Counted from the first letter of the stretch, positions 23,403 through 32,748 are shown. The stretch is 32,994 nt of DNA from CAZJJK01 sp964546285 (GCA_964546285.1 CAZJJK010000025.1:1-32994); one strand, 5' to 3'. Translations and numbers: made by a program. The notes: generated from the sequence alone by a model not told the origin.

Positions 23403-24251
23403 ATGGCGCATTGCGTTATTACTGAGGCTGAGGCCATCCTGGACAAGGAATTCCCGGTTTTAGATCTCGGTTTTGTCCGTCTGGTAGACTATTTAGGCGG
23501 CGATGAGCGTGTGATTCAAGCGGCGCGCGTTTCCTATGGTGCTGGTACTAAAAGCTATCGCCAAGACGCCGGCTTGATTGATTATCTTTTGAGGAATAGA
23601 CACAGTTCGCCCTTTGAGCAGGTTATTCTAACCTTTCATGTAAAATTACCAATTTTTGTCGCGCGGCAGTGGATTCGACATAGAACGGCGCGTCTAAACG
23701 AAGTTTCCGCTCGTTATTCTGTTATGAAAGATGAATTCTATATTCCCGCCGCTAAGGATCTAGCCGCTCAAAGCGCGGATAATAAGCAAGGACGCGCGGA
23801 GGAACCCTTACCGGAAGAACAGGCTGAGCGGATCCGTGAATCCTTCGCCTCGGCTCAGGCGGCTTCATATGCTGAATACAAGCGCCTTATTGACAGCGGG
23901 TTAGCCCGAGAATTAGCCCGCATGAATCTGCCGCTTTCTTTGTATACTGAGTGGTACTGGCAAAGCGATTTACACAATTTGTTTCATTTTTTAGAATTAA
24001 GACTTGATTCCCACGCTCAGAAAGAAATAAGGCTTTATGCCGAACGACTTTTGGAAATAGCTAGAAAAGTGGCGCCTCTTAGCTGTAATTCTTTCGAGAA
24101 GCATTACCTTAACGGACAAAAGTTCTCCGCCGATGAAGTGTCTGAACTAAAGCGCCGTTTGGCTCTTGTTTCGGAATTTGGCGAACCTATGTTGAAAGGA
24201 AAGGACTTGGAGCGTTTTGAGGAAAAAATGAAGAGCGGTCGCCAATTTTAA
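23403..24251 (+). CDS. thyX: Flavin-dependent thymidylate synthase ThyX
   Basis: 282-residue FAD enzyme that makes dTMP from dUMP using methylenetetrahydrofolate and NADPH. The ThyX signature RHR-x7-S is present as RHRTARLNEVS (Arg92 to Ser102), followed by ARYSVMKDEFYIP; SSPFEQVILTFHVKLPIFVARQW precedes it in the family manner (compare the SSPFEQ core), and FLELRLDSHAQKEIR lies in the C-terminal half. AGGGGG is well spaced before the ATG. No folate or thymidine-salvage genes lie beside it. Its TAA stop shares the palindrome TTAA with the stop of the convergent gene, leaving no room for a terminator. Confidence 0.95.
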   Translation: MAHCVITEAEAILDKEFPVLDLGFVRLVDYLGGDERVIQAARVSYGAGTKSYRQDAGLIDYLLRNRHSSPFEQVILTFHVKLPIFVARQWIRHRTARLNEVSARYSVMKDEFYIPAAKDLAAQSADNKQGRAEEPLPEEQAERIRESFASAQAASYAEYKRLIDSGLARELARMNLPLSLYTEWYWQSDLHNLFHFLELRLDSHAQKEIRLYAERLLEIARKVAPLSCNSFEKHYLNGQKFSADEVSELKRRLALVSEFGEPMLKGKDLERFEEKMKSGRQF

Positions 24252-26368
24252 GGCTTGTCCGTTCGATGTGGTTCAGGCGCGTCAGAGTCGCTGTCAACGC
24301 GTTTATATTGGCGGAAAATGGCATCCGCGTCAATTTTCATGTCAGTACCGAATAGGGGTTTTATTCCCAGACTATCAACACTACGGAACGGAATGACGGC
24401 AGGGTTAGCGTATGCCCAGCTGTCATGCTCGTTTATCAGTGTGTCCAATAAACTAGTCGCCGCTAAAGTAATATAGATCAGAGCCGCGTTTGTGCGGCGC
24501 TTAGAAGCTTTTCCGCCGAGAACGGCGCCCAAACGTTCGGATACCGGATTGGCGACTTGGAAGATATATGGTGACCACGGGTTATCAATCCCTTCGCAGG
24601 CCGCGTCTATGTGTGATCCGCCACGACGTTTCCCCGCTTCAATACCAGCGGCAACCTGGGTAAGCGCGCGGCGTAAAGTCCTAAGCTCTTTATAAAGAGG
24701 GGGAAAATCGAACTTGCGAGAGGGACGAGCGGTACCAAAACTTTGAAAACGCAAGAAGGGCAGGAAAAATAAGCGTTTTAGCCAAAGAAGTTCATCCAAT
24801 AGACGCTTGGCGTATGGCGCGGCTCTTATTTCCGGATTAGCGTCGATCAGCCGGCAATATTCTGTAAGCCGGGGGAAATATTCTTTGGCGAGTATATCCT
24901 CCACATAAAGACTCCAATTACCAGTGATCCGCTCAACGATATCAGCTGTTCTGGTAAGCCCGCCGTCCTCGTTCAAGGTTTCGTTAAAGGAAATAAAGCG
25001 GAGACCATAAAAAAGTTGTTCTAATATAACTATTAGAATTACGATTTGCTGCATAGGATCCGTTGGGGATATTAACTCGGAACCCCTGCCCAAATCCAAG
25101 CAGCTTGAAAAATATGGGTAAAGATCAGGGAAGTTTGATAGAGTATCCCAGCCCGCTTTGGGGAAAATTTTTTCCATTGTAAATAAAGCTTGGGAAAGCG
25201 CGCGTGAAACTTGCCTTTTAGGCGTTCCCGATGAAGAAGCCTCGCTTTCTTGCGTGTTTTGATCATCGGATTTAGCTTCAGGCTTAATGCCTGGCGTTTC
25301 TTCCGTAATCACTGTTTTATTTGTTATAGACTGAGCGAGAACTTCTGGCGTGGGTATTTTTATTCTATCATTTTGCGAAAGGCTTAAAAAACTTTCTATA
25401 CGGTCAAGTTTATCTCTAAAAAGAACTTCATAGCTCACGCAGCGGTTTGAGACAAACCTCATTAATAGCGGATACAATAGAACCGGTAAAGAGCTTGAAA
25501 CGAAGCCGTAAGAATTTTGCGCGTTCTGTATCGTTTGCTCAATCTTAATTTTTTCAGACGGCATTTCCTTGATTAAATACGCTTGAAGACCGCGAAAGGC
25601 GGGCGCTATATGGTCGTTTGGATCCAATTCCGCAAGTTGGTACAAGGGGCCGTATATGGTTTTTAAGATGCTGATAAAATCCGCCGCGACAACGTCTTTA
25701 GGTTTTGCCTGAAGCCGGGAGAGTTCTTTATTTATGAAATCGATACGCCAATTTCGGATAAGATCGATTACGGTATACGCGAAAGGGGCTTCTTTCTGAA
25801 AGGCCGCGGCTCTGTCAATGTTGGATCTAGGAAGCAGGGAGCGCGCGGCTTTTACCAAGTTTTCCAGTTTGGCGTAATACTGATTCATTAGGTCAACGGT
25901 GAAAGCCGGATTTATCGGATCTTCTCCTATTTGACGGAAGTGAAAGAACACGGAAAACGCCTGGGCTTTTGTTTTGATCGCGTAAGGCTTACGCGCCGCT
26001 AAGCGATCCATTTTAAAGCGTTCTCGGAAGGGAATATTTAGGGCCCGCGACGATACCTCATACTTTGTCGAGCCGGTCTTATATGAAGTCTCGGTAGTAC
26101 CACGGCGTTTGTGGCGTGGCTCCTTTATTTCAACTGTTTCAATTCGATGCTTTTGACCGCCCGTTTTACCGGCTAGACCCAGCGAAACGGTTTCGTCATG
26201 GACAGCTGGTTTTTTTTTCGGTTTTTCCTCTTCTACGCACTCTAGTCCGACTTCTCCGCCAAGAAGCTCGGCAATACGTTTAGCTTCACCAGGTTCCGTG
26301 ATACCGAGCTTTTGTCGTAGTTCCGATAATTCGCCGGGCGCGTAAATAGCCCGTGGTTTTCTTGCCAT
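24248..26368 (-). CDS. Unrecognised 706-residue protein, probably spirochaete-specific
   Basis: I do not recognise a catalytic family. The N-terminus (about residues 9-45: ELSELRQKLGITEPGEAKR then an AELLGGEVGLE motif) resembles one I recall from treponemal proteins. A basic, proline/lysine-rich linker (45-115) follows, then a mostly helical body (120-690) with several hydrophobic helices such as SSLPVLLYPLLMRFVSN and IVILIVILEQLFYGL that look buried rather than membrane-spanning. A Ser/Glu-rich spacer near 355-385 divides the body. There is no signal peptide. The start is 3 bases after the DUF2804 stop and has only a weak ribosome-binding site, so translation is probably coupled. It likely works with its operon partner; the function is unknown. 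Confidence 0.75.
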   Translation of the reverse strand: MARKPRAIYAPGELSELRQKLGITEPGEAKRIAELLGGEVGLECVEEEKPKKKPAVHDETVSLGLAGKTGGQKHRIETVEIKEPRHKRRGTTETSYKTGSTKYEVSSRALNIPFRERFKMDRLAARKPYAIKTKAQAFSVFFHFRQIGEDPINPAFTVDLMNQYYAKLENLVKAARSLLPRSNIDRAAAFQKEAPFAYTVIDLIRNWRIDFINKELSRLQAKPKDVVAADFISILKTIYGPLYQLAELDPNDHIAPAFRGLQAYLIKEMPSEKIKIEQTIQNAQNSYGFVSSSLPVLLYPLLMRFVSNRCVSYEVLFRDKLDRIESFLSLSQNDRIKIPTPEVLAQSITNKTVITEETPGIKPEAKSDDQNTQESEASSSGTPKRQVSRALSQALFTMEKIFPKAGWDTLSNFPDLYPYFSSCLDLGRGSELISPTDPMQQIVILIVILEQLFYGLRFISFNETLNEDGGLTRTADIVERITGNWSLYVEDILAKEYFPRLTEYCRLIDANPEIRAAPYAKRLLDELLWLKRLFFLPFLRFQSFGTARPSRKFDFPPLYKELRTLRRALTQVAAGIEAGKRRGGSHIDAACEGIDNPWSPYIFQVANPVSERLGAVLGGKASKRRTNAALIYITLAATSLLDTLINEHDSWAYANPAVIPFRSVDSLGIKPLFGTDMKIDADAIFRQYKRVDSDSDAPEPHRTDKP

Positions 26369-26371
26369 AGC

Positions 26372-27421
26372 TTATACCCGCATATGAAGGACTTCGCCCA
26401 AGCCCCATAGATTACGAATGGGAACATTCTCGCCGTCGGTTGATTGCATCATACCGTTGAAAACGCCAAAGGGAGCGTGATAATCCAAACGAGTCAGCAA
26501 TAGATTAAAAGCGGAAACATTCATCTCGCGCGGTGTAAAATTTAGATCAACCATACCTTCCAAATCTTGGATGACCCAATCCTGGTCAAGGCCAGAGGGT
26601 TGAGTAATTCGTACCGGCGGCAATAGATGGGCTTTGTTCCCTATCCATAAAACATTTTCGTTGTATTTGAAGGATTCTTTAGCTTGATTTTCCGCAATAC
26701 TGAACCCAAAGCGACGCCCGTCGGAGGAGAAGCCAAACGCGGTCGCCCAAGTATTTGCCATTCTGTATGGATAGAGGCCTCTGTAGTCAAAGAGCGTTCC
26801 TACCGTATTTTCATGCTTAAGATTTATATGCCTTCCTCCAAAGACAAGATCGCCTCTAGCGGGTCCTAAGGCTTTATGCGAGAAAAGACAACGCTGTTCC
26901 GAGAAAGGTAGGCAAACAACAAGGGGTGTCGATTCCGTTTTTTGAAAATCGAGCTCAATATGGGCGGTAAAGGATGGGCGGCGTCGGGTCGCCTGTATAT
27001 CGATATCGAATTCAACAAGATCCGCGTCCAACCAATCATGTATGCGGAAATAAAAACCGTAACTACGGCTAGTTATTGATGAGTTGTGCAAGCTTCGCGG
27101 GAAGTCCCAAGAGCCAAAAGGCAAAACCTTATTGAAAATGAGTTTTTCTTTTAATTCCTTATCCCAAAGAGTTAAAAAGGCAAAACGATAATATTTCGCG
27201 TTTATCAGAGCGGCCATAAGATAATGGCGCTCATCTTGTATTTGAAAGGCTTGCCATTCCTTTATTCGGAAATTCTTTAACCATTTAGGGAGAGGAAGGG
27301 CAAAGGGTTTTGATATATCCAGAAGATTTACATCATCAAAAGCCCTAGCCCAGGTTCCAAAAATCGGTGTGCCATTTTCAAGAGGCGTTGGTCTAGGTTC
27401 GGATAAATCGCGTATGTACAT
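26372..27421 (-). CDS. DUF2804 family protein
   Basis: 349 residues without a signal peptide. It matches what I recall of DUF2804: an N-terminal part with KEWQAFQIQDERHYLMAALI, a central PFGSWDFPRSLHNSS, then LVVCLPFSEQRCLFSHK, a tryptophan/tyrosine-rich RGLYPYRMANTWATAFG, and a C-terminal DLNFTPREMN...FGVFNG pattern followed by IRNLWGLGEVLHMRV. These proteins are predicted beta-rich, with no established activity. AAGGAG is 5 bases before the ATG. It lies between the M16 protease and the 706-residue protein on the same strand. The gap to the latter is 3 bases, so the pair is an operon. Confidence 0.82.
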   Translation of the reverse strand: MYIRDLSEPRPTPLENGTPIFGTWARAFDDVNLLDISKPFALPLPKWLKNFRIKEWQAFQIQDERHYLMAALINAKYYRFAFLTLWDKELKEKLIFNKVLPFGSWDFPRSLHNSSITSRSYGFYFRIHDWLDADLVEFDIDIQATRRRPSFTAHIELDFQKTESTPLVVCLPFSEQRCLFSHKALGPARGDLVFGGRHINLKHENTVGTLFDYRGLYPYRMANTWATAFGFSSDGRRFGFSIAENQAKESFKYNENVLWIGNKAHLLPPVRITQPSGLDQDWVIQDLEGMVDLNFTPREMNVSAFNLLLTRLDYHAPFGVFNGMMQSTDGENVPIRNLWGLGEVLHMRV

Positions 27422-27436
27422 TAACGCTCCTTCCCT

Positions 27437-27475
27437 GCCGTGGCGGCTCGTCTTTCATAAACTAAGCGCCACGGC
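27437..27475 (-). other. Hairpin between the M16 protease and DUF2804 genes
   Basis: A perfect 9-bp stem GCCGTGGCG/CGCCACGGC with a 21-base loop, 9 bases after the M16 stop and just before the DUF2804 ribosome-binding site. No T-run follows on either strand. It may be an RNA-stability or processing element. Confidence 0.45.
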
Positions 27476-27484
27476 TTTCAGGAT

Positions 27485-30367
27485 CTATTCAGCGCTCTCA
27501 GGCAGCAGGGTTACTCTAACCGTTCCTTTTTCCAGGAGTAGCGCCGCTGTATTAGTAAGCTCCACTGGCGTAATAGCGTTGTATAGCGTTGGCCGTTCAT
27601 ATAGCGTCGCGAGTGGCAGATCCAAATTCACGGCATAACTCAATAGGGAGCTAGCTAAGTATTGGTCGTTCTGGATCCCTACTTCATAAGCTTTCTTTAT
27701 GGATTCTACCGCTTTGGCGAATGTTTCTTTGTCTATAAGGCCATTGGCGATGGCTTCCAATTCCGCGATAACCGACGCTGTTAATTCCTCAGCTCGGCCT
27801 GGGTCACAGACAAATACTATTGAAGCGGCGACTTCTCCTTTTGGAACCGCGGCTTGGCTAATGGACACGTTCGCGGAATAAACGCCGCCGAGCTTCTCGC
27901 GGATTTCGTCCGTTAAGCGAATGTCTATATATTGCTCTAAAACTCCAGATGAAACAGCGAAGCTTTCAGAGTAAGGCCGATCGGCGAACCAACCCAAAAA
28001 TACATACGCTTTTTCCGCGGCTCCTTTGAAAAGCGTTGTTTCCATTGAACTTGGCCGCTTTATTCCTAAATCCTTCCAGCTTGCGCTTCGAGCGTTTCCT
28101 GGTAGGGACGCTATGTATTGCTCTACTAGGGGGCGTAGTTCAGCGGGGTCAACACTGCCAACAAAGACAAAGGTGAAATCCCCTATTCGCAATGCTTCAG
28201 AAAGTAAAGAGCGGGCTCTGGCTGTGTTAACCTCCGCGAGCTTTTCAACTTTTAATGGAGCGAAACGAGGATGATTTCCTGAGACTATGCTTGTTACGGC
28301 ATCTGAGAAAATTGCATCCGGATTTTCTTGCCGTTGTAGTAAAGCGGTCTTGACCTGATCCAAAGCGGCCGCTGTCGCGGCGTCATCAATTCTTGGGGCG
28401 CTGAAGGTAAGATAAATTAACTCAAATAAGGTTTTAAGGTCTTTGGTTATAGCTCCTCCACTAAGGCTCCGTTGGTAATCGCTTATATCAAAGGATAGAG
28501 AGGCTTGTTTACCAGCTAATCGCTTTGATAATTCCGGAGTGCTATATGGGCCTACCCCGGATACGCTAAGCAGAGCGGAAGCGAAGATGGCGGACATAGC
28601 GTCAACGTCATCAGCCCAGGTAGTCCCGCCTTTAGCGGATGCTTGGAGCAGGAGCTGATTGTTTTGATTGTTCGTTTGTTTGTAGATAATTGTGGCCCCA
28701 TTGAACAGTTCCCATATTAACTCGCCTGAAACCGGGGCCTTTTTTTCACTAGCTATAGCTATAGCCCGCGGTAAGGCTTGTATAAGCGCCCCTTCTAATC
28801 GCTCGTCTTCAGGAGCTTGTATATCGGCTGTCGCGACGGCGGCGCGAATAGACGCAACCTGTGCTTCGCTTGGCAAAGAAGCGCTATCGGCCTCTGGCGC
28901 GAGAAGAAAAACGCTTAAGTCATCGGCGGTAAAAAACGCGGCGGCGGCGCTTGATAGTTCTTCAAGCGTTAAATCAGCGAGAAGAGCTCGCGCCGCTTTA
29001 GCCTCCCAGGCGATGCCGGGAATCGTTTCGCCGGTAAGATAATGGCGCACGAGTTCGTCAGCTAAGACAGAGGATTCGGTTTTGTCGCCTTCAGAGGCTA
29101 CCGCGTCTAAATAGGAAAGGAGCGAAGCGACAGCTCTCTCCAGCTCGGAACGCGAAAAGCCATAACGGCGTATGGATTCAACCTCGCTAAATAAAGCTTC
29201 TAGTGTAGCTTCAACCGCGCCAGGCTCTGGAATAGCGGATAAAACGAAGAATCGGGATTCAACGCCATAGCGTTCCATTCCGCTAGCGGCGGCCGCAAAG
29301 GCTGTTTCGGGCTTGACCGCCGCTTCTTGGAAACGCGCTGAAAGGATTTGATCAATTAACGCTTCTAATAGACCAGCGCGATATGAACTAAGATTTTGGC
29401 CTATCCCTTCTGGGGGGCGCTTAAAATATAAGTGAACGAAGCCGTATGTTAGCTCTGGGTCGGTCGCTGTCGTTAGGCTGAAACGTCCTGGTGATGGCGG
29501 CGGCAGTTCATAGCTGGGCCGATTAGTTGGTTCGCGTGAGCCATCGGTATGGAAGTGTTCACGAAGGGCGGCTTCCATTAAATCCAAATCAAAATCACCC
29601 ACGAAAACCAGGGCCATATTATCAGGCCGGTACCAATTCTTATAGAAAGACGCCAAGCGTTCCGCAGGAGCGTTTTTTACAATACTCATATCGCCTATCG
29701 GAAGACGATCAGCATAAAGAGAACCCTCAAATAGTACAGGGAGTATTTTCCGCTGAACTCGGTCCATGGCGCCAAGACCCGCCCGATATTCTTCTTGGAT
29801 GATAGGTCGTTCGGCGTCAACATCCTCCGGTAAAAAGCTAACAGCGCTCGACCAATCGCGTAACACATCCAGGGCTTTCGGTGCTACGGTTTTTTTGCCA
29901 TCGGTGTTTATCTCCGTTGGAACCTCTATTCCGTAAACAGTTTCGTTAAAAGAGGTATAAGCGTTTATTTCCGGTCCAAATCTCATCCCTAAGGAGCGAA
30001 GATAATTTATGAGTTCGGATTTTGGGAAATTTTCTGTGCCATTAAAGGCCATATGTTCCACAAAGTGGGCTAAGCCCTTCTCTTCTTCGGTTTCTAGAAT
30101 TGAACCGGCATTTACCACAAGCTTAAGAAAGGCACGACCTTCTGGTTTGACGTTCTGGCGGAGATAATATTTAAGGCCGTTATCTAAAGAGCCGCTACGT
30201 ATTTCTTCTAAGAAGGGTACCGTGTCAGCGGCTGATCCTAAGTCTCCATATCGCGGTGCGCCTGTTTCCCAAAGGGGACGGGCAATGACGTTAACGCCTG
30301 TGAATAAGAAGGCAATGAAACAGAAGGCGAAAAAGTGTACTTTACTTCTCAATGAGCGCGCAGGCAT
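27485..30367 (-). CDS. Exported M16 zinc metalloprotease (PqqL-like)
   Basis: 960 residues with a signal peptide (KVHFFAFCFIAFLFTGVNVIA, of which the hydrophobic core is residues 11-29). The inverted zinc motif is HFVEH (101-105) in KGLAHFVEHMAFNGTENFP; the third ligand is likely Glu192 or Glu193 in IIQEEYR. Four M16-type repeats fill the length, and the second half lacks the zinc motif as usual. A longer frame reaches 30544, but AAAGGAGG lies 5 bases before the ATG at 30367 and that start exposes the signal peptide. It should degrade or process peptides in the periplasm. The divergent beta-CASP gene begins 175 bases away. Confidence 0.9.
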   Translation of the reverse strand: MPARSLRSKVHFFAFCFIAFLFTGVNVIARPLWETGAPRYGDLGSAADTVPFLEEIRSGSLDNGLKYYLRQNVKPEGRAFLKLVVNAGSILETEEEKGLAHFVEHMAFNGTENFPKSELINYLRSLGMRFGPEINAYTSFNETVYGIEVPTEINTDGKKTVAPKALDVLRDWSSAVSFLPEDVDAERPIIQEEYRAGLGAMDRVQRKILPVLFEGSLYADRLPIGDMSIVKNAPAERLASFYKNWYRPDNMALVFVGDFDLDLMEAALREHFHTDGSREPTNRPSYELPPPSPGRFSLTTATDPELTYGFVHLYFKRPPEGIGQNLSSYRAGLLEALIDQILSARFQEAAVKPETAFAAAASGMERYGVESRFFVLSAIPEPGAVEATLEALFSEVESIRRYGFSRSELERAVASLLSYLDAVASEGDKTESSVLADELVRHYLTGETIPGIAWEAKAARALLADLTLEELSSAAAAFFTADDLSVFLLAPEADSASLPSEAQVASIRAAVATADIQAPEDERLEGALIQALPRAIAIASEKKAPVSGELIWELFNGATIIYKQTNNQNNQLLLQASAKGGTTWADDVDAMSAIFASALLSVSGVGPYSTPELSKRLAGKQASLSFDISDYQRSLSGGAITKDLKTLFELIYLTFSAPRIDDAATAAALDQVKTALLQRQENPDAIFSDAVTSIVSGNHPRFAPLKVEKLAEVNTARARSLLSEALRIGDFTFVFVGSVDPAELRPLVEQYIASLPGNARSASWKDLGIKRPSSMETTLFKGAAEKAYVFLGWFADRPYSESFAVSSGVLEQYIDIRLTDEIREKLGGVYSANVSISQAAVPKGEVAASIVFVCDPGRAEELTASVIAELEAIANGLIDKETFAKAVESIKKAYEVGIQNDQYLASSLLSYAVNLDLPLATLYERPTLYNAITPVELTNTAALLLEKGTVRVTLLPESAE

Positions 30368-30507
30368 AAAGCCTCCTTTATACTGTGGTTCTTTATCTTT
30401 TTGTTCTGGTAAACCCAGGAACGTAAAATATGATGTATATACTACTCTGATAGGAGGAGGAAGGAAAGGCCGTAGCCAAAGACTATCCCCTGTGGTTCTT
30501 AACTCAT

Positions 30508-30536
30508 TTGATTCTCTATCGTATACGTAGTATTCT
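30508..30536 (+). promoter_or_regulatory. Predicted promoter of the beta-CASP gene, leaderless geometry
   Basis: TTGATT (30508-30513) is followed after 17 bases by TATTCT (30531-30536). Exactly 6 bases separate the -10 from the ATG at 30543, so the mRNA should start at or next to the start codon. Confidence 0.6.
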
Positions 30537-30542
30537 CTAGCC

Positions 30543-31952
30543 ATGCCAATTAGCTTTTATTCCCTCGGCGCGGCTGAGGAAGTTACCGGCTCCAAGCACA
30601 TAGTGGAGATTGACGGCAGGTCTTACCTGATAGATTGCGGCGCTTTCCAGGGCAGACGGGCGGAAGCGGATCGTAAAAATCGAGATTTCGGTATCGAAAT
30701 TGATAAAATTGAAGCAACTGTTCTAACCCACGGTCATTTTGATCACTGTGGCTTACTGCCGTTGTTGGCTAAACGCGGCTATAAAGGGAATATTTACGCT
30801 ACCCCGGCTACGCGCGATATCGCCAGTCTTGTGATGATGGATTCCGCCCGGATACAAGCTCGTGATGCCGAGTATTTACGGAAACAAGCGGCAAAAAAGG
30901 GCGAGAAATTTGATTGGACGCCACTCTACGATGAACAAGATGCGGTTAAAGCCGCGTCCCAGATGGTAACCGTATCGTATAAGCGGCCTATCTGGATTGG
31001 TGAGGGGGTAAAGCTGGAATTCTATGATGCCGGTCATATCCTAGGTTCATCAATCGCCTTACTGACGGTAAATTCCGGTGGGAAAGAGACTCGTATAGCT
31101 TATACTGGGGATCTTGGTCGTAAGGGTAAGCCAATAATACGCGATCCTGACCTTATTCCAGCCCCAGACTATGTGGTGATGGAAAGCACATATGGCGATC
31201 GCCGGCATGAATCAACTAATAACGCGCTTAAGCGTTTGGAAGAAGTAGCATTAAGGGCGATAAAAAGCGGCGGGAAAGTTATTATTCCCTCTTTTGCTGT
31301 GGAGCGGACTCAGGAATTGGTTTATTATTTCCACCTGCTGGTTGATCAGGGGAAGATTCGCGATATCCCAATATTTGTGGACTCTCCTATGGCCACAAAC
31401 GCTACCACTATTTTCCAGGTTCATCCGGAATGCTATGACCAGGAAACGCATGACGCATTTATTAAGCACCATAAAAACCCCTTCGGATTTAACGCGTTGC
31501 GCTTTACTATGAGCGTGGAAGAATCAAAAGCGTTAAATGATCTAGAGGGGCCGGCTATCATTATTTCAGCCGATGGTATGTGTGAGGCTGGTCGCATCCA
31601 GCATCATCTTATTAATCATATAGAGGATCCAAGTACAACGATACTCATTGTTGGTTATATGGCCGCCCATACTCTTGGGCGTCGTATTAGGGATAAAGAG
31701 GCTGAGGTTAAAATTCATGGACAATGGTTTAAACGGCGGGCTTCGGTTGAAAGTATAGATGTTTTTAGTGCTCACGCGGATTATTATGAGATGGGGAATT
31801 GGTTAACTGAAATTGATACGTCCCGCTTAAAACGTATCTTTTTGGTGCATGGAGAACCTAAAGCTCAGACCGCTTTCAAAAAGCATCTTTCCGGTATTGG
31901 CTTTGATCAAGTGGATATTGTTAAGTACGGCGAAACCTACCAGGCGGATTGA
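30543..31952 (+). CDS. Metallo-beta-lactamase/beta-CASP RNase-like protein
   Basis: 469 residues. Metal motif 2 is HGHFDHCG (His63, His65, Asp67, His68), with further metal ligands in AGHILGSS and TGDLG. The beta-CASP part has ESTYGDR, IIPSFAVERTQELVYY, SPMA, ISADGMCEAGRI and FSAHADYYEM, and the end has FLVHGEPKAQ. This set marks the CPSF73-related RNA exonuclease/endonuclease group found in many bacteria. It is cytoplasmic. The N-terminus ISFYSLGAAEEVTGSKH is the standard family start, so the ATG is secure although no Shine-Dalgarno precedes it. The rlmB gene begins 1 base after its stop, forming an RNA-metabolism pair. Confidence 0.92.
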   Translation: MPISFYSLGAAEEVTGSKHIVEIDGRSYLIDCGAFQGRRAEADRKNRDFGIEIDKIEATVLTHGHFDHCGLLPLLAKRGYKGNIYATPATRDIASLVMMDSARIQARDAEYLRKQAAKKGEKFDWTPLYDEQDAVKAASQMVTVSYKRPIWIGEGVKLEFYDAGHILGSSIALLTVNSGGKETRIAYTGDLGRKGKPIIRDPDLIPAPDYVVMESTYGDRRHESTNNALKRLEEVALRAIKSGGKVIIPSFAVERTQELVYYFHLLVDQGKIRDIPIFVDSPMATNATTIFQVHPECYDQETHDAFIKHHKNPFGFNALRFTMSVEESKALNDLEGPAIIISADGMCEAGRIQHHLINHIEDPSTTILIVGYMAAHTLGRRIRDKEAEVKIHGQWFKRRASVESIDVFSAHADYYEMGNWLTEIDTSRLKRIFLVHGEPKAQTAFKKHLSGIGFDQVDIVKYGETYQAD

Positions 31953-31953
31953 G

Positions 31954-32688
31954 GTGGCTTACCTTACTGGTTTTCACGCTATTGAGGAAGCGATAAAGGC
32001 GGGGAAGCTTAACGGAACCTTGCTTGTGGCGAATGCTGGGCCTCGCGCTCGGTCTATTATGGCTATGGCGGTTGAACGGAAAATACCTACCCAACGGGTA
32101 GGGGAGCATGAGCTGGACCGGTTGGCGCGCGGGCATCGCGGTATAGCCTTAAAAATAGAAAGCGGCGAGGAAAACAACGATATAGATCTAGAAAATTATC
32201 TTCAAGCTTTAGCTGAAGAAGCTTCCATAACGGTTCTTGTATTGGATGGGATTACCGATCCTCATAATTATGGCGCTATCCTGCGTTCAGCCGACCAGTT
32301 TGGTGTAGATTTGGTGGTTGTAGGCAAACGGCGTTCCGCTAAGGATGCGGAAATCGTTTCGCGTACCAGCGCTGGTGCCGTTTCCTGGGTGCGTATCGCC
32401 GCGGTTCCTAATTTAACAAGAGCTGTGGAGCAGCTGAAAGAGGCCGGTTTTTGGGTTTATGGTGCCGATATGACAGGCAAAGCCGCAGCTTCTATGTCTT
32501 TCCCTAAAAGAACCACGTTAATACTTGGTAGCGAGGGGTCTGGTCTTTCGCGACTGTTAGAGCGGAATTGCGATGGCCTAGTGTCTATTCCGACCTATGG
32601 GCGGGTTGATTCTCTTAATGTGTCGGTTGCCGCTGGTGTTCTTTTATATGAAATAGCCGAACAGCGCGGAGGGCGAAAACCGCGGTAA
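31954..32688 (+). CDS. rlmB: 23S rRNA 2'-O-methyltransferase RlmB (SpoU/TrmH family)
   Basis: 244 residues, close to the usual RlmB length. An N-terminal substrate-binding domain begins VAYLTGFHAIEEAIKAG, followed by the SPOUT domain with motif 1 DGITDPHNYGAILRSADQFG, motif 2 LILGSEGSGLSRLLERNCD and motif 3 SLNVSVAAGVLLYEI. It methylates the ribose of a 23S rRNA guanosine (Gm2251 in E. coli) with S-adenosylmethionine. An upstream frame from 31849 overlaps the beta-CASP gene by 104 bases. The GTG at 31954, with AGGCGG 6 bases upstream, gives the family N-terminus and is chosen. The enzyme could also act on another rRNA or tRNA site. Confidence 0.9.
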   Translation: MAYLTGFHAIEEAIKAGKLNGTLLVANAGPRARSIMAMAVERKIPTQRVGEHELDRLARGHRGIALKIESGEENNDIDLENYLQALAEEASITVLVLDGITDPHNYGAILRSADQFGVDLVVVGKRRSAKDAEIVSRTSAGAVSWVRIAAVPNLTRAVEQLKEAGFWVYGADMTGKAAASMSFPKRTTLILGSEGSGLSRLLERNCDGLVSIPTYGRVDSLNVSVAAGVLLYEIAEQRGGRKPR

Positions 32689-32748
32689 TCTTTACATACT
32701 GTTGCCAATTCTGTTGAAAATATTTTTTAGAAACTTTTCCCAAAACCC

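Noticed and set aside
23493..23760. Apparent Ser to Arg change in the ThyX signature (RHRTARLNE)
   Set aside because: The defining RHR-x7-S pattern is intact with Ser102, and that inner position is variable in the family as far as I recall, so no loss of function is claimed.
30368..30544. Longer N-terminus for the M16 protease
   Set aside because: It would bury the signal peptide 60 residues into the protein and ignore a perfect AAAGGAGG before the ATG at 30367. It would also overlap the divergent beta-CASP gene.
31849..31953. Upstream start for rlmB overlapping the beta-CASP gene
   Set aside because: The extra 35 residues are not RlmB-like and are a frame shadow of the upstream gene; GTG at 31954 has AGGCGG and gives the family N-terminus.
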